NCBI RefSeq assembly: GCF_035582795.1 | Contig: NC_134367.1 | Span: 90,131,062-90,195,061 of the forward strand | DNA from: Mycteria americana | Taxonomy: Eukaryota > Chordata > Aves > Ciconiiformes > Ciconiidae | Direction: 5' to 3' | DNA length: 64,000 nucleotides | In this document: positions 61,901 through 64,000 of the stretch, piece after piece | Numbering within the stretch: position 1 is the stretch's first letter | How the letters are laid out: every line of letters starts with the position of its first letter | Made by a program: the position numbers and the translations under genes | Notes under the pieces: model-generated | What the model was told of the DNA's origin: nothing | The model's input: the letters and a program-made list of their open reading frames with translations, nothing else | Database searches by the model: none

Positions 61901-64000
61901 ATTTGAAGTCCTGCTGACAGAGCTCAAAAGAAAAACGACTATAAAACCAAAGACCAGAAAAGAATCAAGCTATATGACCGTATTTTAAGAAAGGGAGACA
62001 GACAGAAGCTTGTTCAAGTCTGCAGTGTGGCTAAAGTCTTCTCCTCCTCCATGCCATTAATTTGGTGTTTAAATGAAGAATAATTTTATTTGTAAAAGCT
62101 GCTTCCTCTTCAGGAATTGATAGGGGCTCTTTGCAGATGACTCTAGTTGGAACACACGACGCTGCAGTAGTATAAAACTGTATGACTCCTTTTCAAAAAG
62201 CATGGAGAAAGGCCGTGCCCAAGAAGACTCGGCAAAAGAGTATTTCTTTTTAGTCATCTCTGAATTTTGGTGGTAATATTACCCCTGCCAACTTCACTGG
62301 TACTCACTCAGAGAAAATTACTATTTTCATCCTTTTGCATACATGCACACCTTACCTCATACATGACTTGTCCTGATGCCAAGCGTTTTCTGTCACCAAA
62401 TGTTAACTGCAACAGATGTAAACTCGCATCATCACCTTCACTGAAAAAGGTATAAATTATGAAGTTTGATTACAAAGCTGCTTTATAGTCCTCGTTATCC
62501 TTTTAGTAGATCTAGACTGAAGTTCTCTTAATAGCATGCTCCTGCTGAAAAGAAAAACAGCACTTCCCAAAACATGATCATTGGTCACATCTAGCCCCTA
62601 GAACATACAGGAGGAAATTTGGACACTAACAGCTTCAGGGGCAAATGCGAACCATACAATTTGAAAGCTTTAATATGTTGTATGGACTAGAAATTGTTGG
62701 AAATAGTTCTTCACAGTGAAGAGTCATTGATCAGAACTGCTTTAAAGTCAAACTCAAAAAGATTGCCGCTCTGCGAATGGCTGAGTTCATGAAATACCAT
62801 GCTGATGCTGAACGAGAGAGACCTTTCTCCCTTTCCCTTACCACCACAGCTCCAGTCCCTCTCTTGCATACACTGCACCCTTCCACATACTGATTGGATT
62901 CATTAGCCCAGCAGGAAACCATTGACTTTTCTGCTGAACAGTGATCGTTCTCTGCCAGGTGAGCTGAACCGGCTCGTGAAGGCTCCAAAGGCTGCTGAAG
63001 TTGGCACAAGGTAATGGCAATACTGTCACCTCCCTCCTTGAGGGGCAGCAGGCTGTTATATCGGCACGTTTAGTGTTCTAGGTCTGCAGCCTCAACTCCT
63101 TTTAAGGGTATTTTAATACCACGGTGCGGATATCAAACAAATCATGAAGCACTCGTCAAGAAGCAAAGGAAATCATTTCAGAACGCAAGCACAAAGATAT
63201 AGCCACTCTTGCTTTGCCTTCTTTCAGAAGGTAGGAACTAGTAGGTCCCTCTTCACGTCTCTTAAATCCTGAAAAAATTGCATTGCGAGCTCAACACCTT
63301 CCGTACCTGAGGCAAGCTCCTGCACAGCTAAATAAACAAAACAAATGTACATGTATTAACTGTATGTGAACAAATACAAAAAAAATATCCATTCGGTGGC
63401 TTCTAGAAAATGTTGATTCACCTTTCTTGCGTAGACTGAACAGCCCACAAGTAGCAACAATTGCGAGGATCATTCTCAGGCTCTTGAAAAGTAACAGCAT
63501 AGACAGGAATCCTTCCTCCTTCCAGCTGAGAGTGGTGCCTACAGGTTTAAAAAAAAAAACCAACCACAAGTAAAAAGAAAAAGAAAAGAGGTGAGCCTGC
63601 TGGCCCTAACTGTTTGTAGAAGGGTAGAAGCATCTTCTGAGAAAAGAGCACCTCACATGCTTATCCTCAAAGTACAGGAGGTCATACTTCCGTCTCAAAC
63701 AAGCGAGTCAAGGAAGCGACTACTTTTTACGCAACAGTCAAGAGGTGAGGAAATTACTCTCCATCAAATGCAATAACCTGGGTTTATCTCCTCCTCTGCC
63801 TGAGGAGGAGGAACAACAACATACATGATTACTTCAGCTGCCAGGCAAAAGGTTGTTCCTACTGTTGTAGCCTACTTCAATATGGAACTGAAAATGCAGC
63901 ATCTCTTCTGAACAAATTTAAAACAGCGCCAAACAGGAGTCGTTTCTCGTTTCTTTGCTTGCACCGTGTAAAGCATTTTTCTCCCAGACTTCTGAACCTT
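31989..64000 (-). CDS. AHCTF1: ELYS / AHCTF1, copy A, exons 6-33, 5' end off right edge
   Basis: Exons 6 to 33 are present with consensus splice borders and chained phases; added to exons 2-5 of copy B they give 2,115 codons, against roughly 2,270 residues in human ELYS. Residues 1-500 form the beta-propeller, about 500-1,030 the alpha-helical domain, and the rest is the low-complexity, acidic then basic tail that binds chromatin. The stop codon is TAA at 32,072-32,074, and a candidate AATAAA lies 78 bases beyond it (31,989-31,994). The tail ends soon after [12 protein letters not shown], where mammalian ELYS continues for well over 100 residues, so this copy appears C-terminally truncated. 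No frameshift or internal stop was found. The 5' UTR and promoter are outside the window. Introns hold a CR1 fragment (intron 8) and simple repeats, and nothing else I recognise. Confidence 0.93.
32072..33829 (-). CDS. AHCTF1: ELYS copy A exon 33, long terminal coding exon with basic TPRR repeats
   Basis: Residues 1531-2115, then TAA. Opens with an acidic part ([16 protein letters not shown]) and the conserved [20 protein letters not shown], then a basic array of about ten units spaced roughly 35 residues apart, each headed by TPRR, SPRR or a variant (33,202 to about 32,260). AT-hook-like cores occur (RRGRKPK, KRGRRRK, RRGRKRR). Acceptor AACTTCAG. After [10 protein letters not shown] the sequence departs from the mammalian tail and stops 42 residues later, so the terminal nucleosome-binding segment known from mammals is not visible here or in the following 650 bases. 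Confidence 0.93.
   Translation of the reverse strand, partial: VIEESAVKAQASEEAPETSPYSEHHPSGNLQYSYDSTEQRAACDLPGNKDGECDAAEGDGEHFLSQSNFTLFLEAEEGEAETGDPTLVDASKAAGTATEEKPVNSFGNTEKQEHVTNSVSTVTSDQESQNIAESLPYVPEPIKVAIAENLLDVIKDTRSKDFTSEVVEQPIHENIGKKVARFQKAKAPLTTVPEGVEDETSIQQVEYVITPRTRTRGQPSRGLSIASAGAQQLLKRDKPLLLGLSPRRSTRRTKEASETSRLQTEQDAQDEQIPVIPVTPRRGRKPKPTNSEKGESSHSDGRALSVSTQSTAVTPRRGFRRAKEAASELLEEANEETSVAEGSLIASATPKRPRGGKSSAGDQATGQVDTDQKIKPAVSPGRSARKPKSINLQVTGNIVKDQEVQPSDQVLLPVPAKRGRRRKKSSSEVSENSDLDVSKSSLPQTEFKLPVTPRRSARKGAQNLLADTASLSAQEDIHSGGKVEVLDTPRRRRRRVPHAEPEKMDTPEQTPAQPTEESATPRTTVRTGRRGRKRRSVSEESTGEEAFPQGPGGRPLLREGRNPSRRGEILRILAERITRACPVCN
35946..36130 (-). CDS. AHCTF1: ELYS copy A exon 32
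   Basis: Residues 1469-1530 ([30 protein letters not shown]). Resembles the VDLPEEK and TQEIH segment of mammalian ELYS. Acceptor CTCTTCCAG, donor GTAAGT. Confidence 0.85.
36787..36920 (-). CDS. AHCTF1: ELYS copy A exon 31
   Basis: Residues 1424-1468 ([20 protein letters not shown]). The acceptor is TTCATGAAG and the donor GTGAGT in phase 1; the alternative donor GTAGCT nine bases on would break phase with exon 32. Poorly conserved region, so moderately sure. Confidence 0.7.
37832..37934 (-). CDS. AHCTF1: ELYS copy A exon 30
   Basis: Residues 1390-1423 ([20 protein letters not shown]). Acceptor TTTTTGTAG, donor GTAAGT; phases 1 to 2 fit the neighbours. Not individually recognisable from mammals; assigned on splice sites, frame and composition. 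Confidence 0.75.
39807..40236 (-). CDS. AHCTF1: ELYS copy A exon 29
   Basis: Residues 1247-1389, an acidic disordered segment ([36 protein letters not shown]). The acceptor follows an A-rich stretch (TTAAAAAG) after a long T-tract; the donor is GTGTGT in phase 1. Continuity with exon 28 matches the mammalian order, so no missing exon is suspected here. Confidence 0.88.
41539..41736 (-). CDS. AHCTF1: ELYS copy A exon 28 with SILK and RVSF motifs
   Basis: Residues 1181-1246, phase 0 both sides. Contains SILK (41,671-41,682) and RVSF (41,575-41,586), a pair that fits the protein phosphatase 1 docking motifs known from the ELYS/MEL-28 family. The segment between them is rich in Ser-Pro and Arg. 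Acceptor TTTTCATAG, donor GTAAGC. Confidence 0.92.
42998..43193 (-). CDS. AHCTF1: ELYS copy A exon 27
   Basis: Residues 1115-1180 ([30 protein letters not shown]). Acceptor CTTAACAG, donor GTTTGT, ends in phase 0. Confidence 0.92.
43627..43652 (+). repeat. (CA)n dinucleotide run
   Basis: Short ACACAC run passing into ATATAT in intron 26, adjacent to exon 26. Confidence 0.85.
43702..43809 (-). CDS. AHCTF1: ELYS copy A exon 26
   Basis: Residues 1079-1114 ([18 protein letters not shown]). Acceptor TTCATTCTAG, donor GTATAG. Matches the mammalian LPxPELPEAFFGTP segment. Confidence 0.9.
44349..44499 (-). CDS. AHCTF1: ELYS copy A exon 25
   Basis: Residues 1029-1078 ([21 protein letters not shown]). 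Acceptor CTTTACAG, donor GTAAGC. Less conserved linker region. Confidence 0.88.
44585..44732 (-). CDS. AHCTF1: ELYS copy A exon 24
   Basis: Residues 980-1028 ([38 protein letters not shown]). Acceptor TTCGTCAG, donor GTAATT. Last part of the folded region. Confidence 0.93.
45643..45705 (+). repeat. Short tandem repeat in ELYS intron 23
   Basis: AGGTGTTGAAATACT occurs three times, the last separated by a short spacer. Confidence 0.85.
45816..45947 (-). CDS. AHCTF1: ELYS copy A exon 23
   Basis: Residues 936-979 ([20 protein letters not shown]). Acceptor TCTCACAG, donor GTAAGC, phase 0 both sides. Confidence 0.93.
46042..46186 (-). CDS. AHCTF1: ELYS copy A exon 22
   Basis: Residues 887-935. 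Conserved [19 protein letters not shown] and [11 protein letters not shown]. Acceptor AATTGCAG, donor GTAAGT. Confidence 0.95.
46359..46546 (-). CDS. AHCTF1: ELYS copy A exon 21
   Basis: Residues 825-886 ([36 protein letters not shown]). Acceptor CTTCTACAG, donor GTAAAG, phase 2. Confidence 0.92.
47306..47452 (-). CDS. AHCTF1: ELYS copy A exon 20
   Basis: Residues 776-824 ([33 protein letters not shown]). Acceptor GATATCAG, donor GTAAGT, phase 0 both sides. Confidence 0.93.
48646..48702 (-). CDS. AHCTF1: ELYS copy A exon 19
   Basis: Residues 757-775, 57-base exon ([19 protein letters not shown]). Acceptor ATTTCAG; the donor GTATCC is weak, but phase and protein continuity with the next exon require it. 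Confidence 0.85.
48765..48787 (+). repeat. G-run in ELYS intron 18
   Basis: Six G, one C, then sixteen G on the plus strand, close to the donor of exon 18. It can form a G-quadruplex on the template strand; the length may be unreliable. Confidence 0.9.
48826..48949 (-). CDS. AHCTF1: ELYS copy A exon 18
   Basis: Residues 715-756. Near-invariant ELYS segment ([20 protein letters not shown], then [16 protein letters not shown]). Acceptor GTTGCAG, donor GTGAGC. A long C-tract (G-run on + at 48,765-48,787) lies about 38 bases past the donor. Confidence 0.95.
50471..50564 (-). CDS. AHCTF1: ELYS copy A exon 17
   Basis: Residues 684-714 ([20 protein letters not shown], then QKLEHLS). Acceptor GCCTGTAG, donor GTAAGA, phase 2. 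Confidence 0.9.
51333..51437 (-). CDS. AHCTF1: ELYS copy A exon 16
   Basis: Residues 649-683 ([20 protein letters not shown], then LLPEGL). Acceptor TTTTTTCAG, donor GTAAGC. Divergent from the mammalian sequence in the middle but in the expected phase and position. Confidence 0.88.
52222..52362 (-). CDS. AHCTF1: ELYS copy A exon 15
   Basis: Residues 602-648 ([20 protein letters not shown], then [15 protein letters not shown]). Acceptor TTGAAAAG, donor GTTTGT. Confidence 0.92.
52525..52614 (-). CDS. AHCTF1: ELYS copy A exon 14
   Basis: Residues 572-601 ([20 protein letters not shown]). Acceptor TTTAAAG, donor GTGAGT, phase 1 on both sides. Confidence 0.92.
52701..52791 (-). CDS. AHCTF1: ELYS copy A exon 13
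   Basis: Residues 542-571 ([20 protein letters not shown]). Acceptor ATGTTTAG, donor GTAGTA, phase 1. Confidence 0.9.
54026..54154 (-). CDS. AHCTF1: ELYS copy A exon 12
   Basis: Residues 499-541 ([30 protein letters not shown]). Acceptor TGTTTCAG, donor GTGAGT, symmetrical phase 0 exon. Start of the helical domain. Confidence 0.93.
54697..54770 (+). repeat. Tandem 41-bp direct repeat in ELYS intron 11
   Basis: TCCTCCTTTTTCAAGCTAAT occurs twice in tandem with matching flanks (CATTCTG / CATTCCG). Confidence 0.85.
55128..55189 (-). CDS. AHCTF1: ELYS copy A exon 11
   Basis: Short exon, residues 478-498 ([18 protein letters not shown]). Acceptor TTCTGCAG, donor GTGATC, ending in phase 0. End of the propeller. 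Confidence 0.93.
55628..55809 (-). CDS. AHCTF1: ELYS copy A exon 10
   Basis: Residues 417-477. Carries the highly conserved [20 protein letters not shown] and [11 protein letters not shown] of ELYS. Acceptor CTTTAAG, donor GTAGGT. Confidence 0.95.
55897..56029 (-). CDS. AHCTF1: ELYS copy A exon 9
   Basis: Residues 373-416 ([34 protein letters not shown]). Acceptor TTTTACAG, donor GTAGAT, phase 2. Confidence 0.92.
57550..58556 (-). mobile_element. CR1 LINE, 5'-truncated, in ELYS intron 8
   Basis: Starts on + with CATAGAATCATAGAATCATT, the reversed CR1 tail, and runs through 3' UTR and reverse-transcriptase C-terminal sequence ([35 protein letters not shown]). Two long open stretches (57,593-57,979 and 58,017-58,556) are separated by a frameshift. 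Same strand as ELYS. Confidence 0.93.
58904..59054 (-). CDS. AHCTF1: ELYS copy A exon 8
   Basis: Residues 323-372 ([16 protein letters not shown], then [13 protein letters not shown]). Acceptor TTCCCCAG, donor GTTTGT, phase 1. The duplicated block known in this window begins 14 bases upstream of this exon. Confidence 0.9.
62356..62440 (-). CDS. AHCTF1: ELYS copy A exon 7
   Basis: Duplicate of the exon at 3,289-3,373 with the same acceptor and donor. Residues 294-322. Confidence 0.92.
63422..63538 (-). CDS. AHCTF1: ELYS copy A exon 6
   Basis: Duplicate of the exon at 4,355-4,471, offset exactly 59,067. Residues 255-293. Coding bases look identical; two substitutions lie just past the donor in the intron. 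Confidence 0.92.

Larger units (their letters stand above)
59068..64000. repeat. Right copy of the 59,067-bp-period duplication
   Basis: Same orientation as 1-4,933, about 99.7 percent identical. Together with the left copy it defines a head-to-tail period of 59,067 bp. Confidence 0.97.

Noticed and set aside
1..64000. CRISPR arrays, bacterial operons, rRNA or tRNA genes
   Set aside because: None seen; the DNA is vertebrate with introns and retroelements. The only tRNA-like sequence is the 17-base primer binding site.

Overview
The window is vertebrate nuclear DNA and almost certainly avian. It is intron-rich, its repeats are CR1 LINEs ending in the tandem octamer-like tail typical of birds, and it holds an ERVL-type LTR retrovirus of the kind common in bird genomes. 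The host genes all read on the minus strand. The dominant gene is AHCTF1, which encodes ELYS, the nucleoporin that seeds pore assembly on chromatin and recruits the Nup107-160 complex.

Layout, low to high coordinate. (1) 1-12,036: the 5' part of an ELYS gene (copy B), coding exons 2-7, start codon at 12,028-12,030, continuing off the left edge. (2) 12,037-17,042: upstream DNA with two CR1 fragments and no assigned promoter. (3) 17,043-31,415: remnants of a kinesin-3 motor gene resembling KIF28, decayed (P-loop missing, frameshift, altered switch II). It is split by a provirus at 21,078-30,545. That provirus contains a CR1 copy (23,181-about 26,200), and the CR1 contains a solo LTR (24,130-24,779). 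(4) 31,989-64,000: a second ELYS gene (copy A), coding exons 6-33, ending at a stop codon at 32,072-32,074 and running off the right edge at its 5' side. One CR1 fragment lies in its intron 8.

The central observation is that bases 1-4,933 recur at 59,068-64,000 with no indel and about 14 substitutions by eye. The window therefore spans slightly more than one period (59,067 bp) of a head-to-tail duplication. One period contains every ELYS coding exon found. Exons 2-33 join with matching phases into 2,115 codons without a stop. The C-terminus looks truncated against mammalian ELYS, and directly beyond it lies a 5'-truncated kinesin gene, so the duplication junction probably sits between about 31,416 and 32,100. 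Whether this is a real tandem duplication or two haplotypes joined by the assembler cannot be settled from sequence alone.

Exon boundaries were read by hand from splice sites, reading phase and similarity to known ELYS and kinesin-3 proteins. Exon numbers assume one untranslated first exon.
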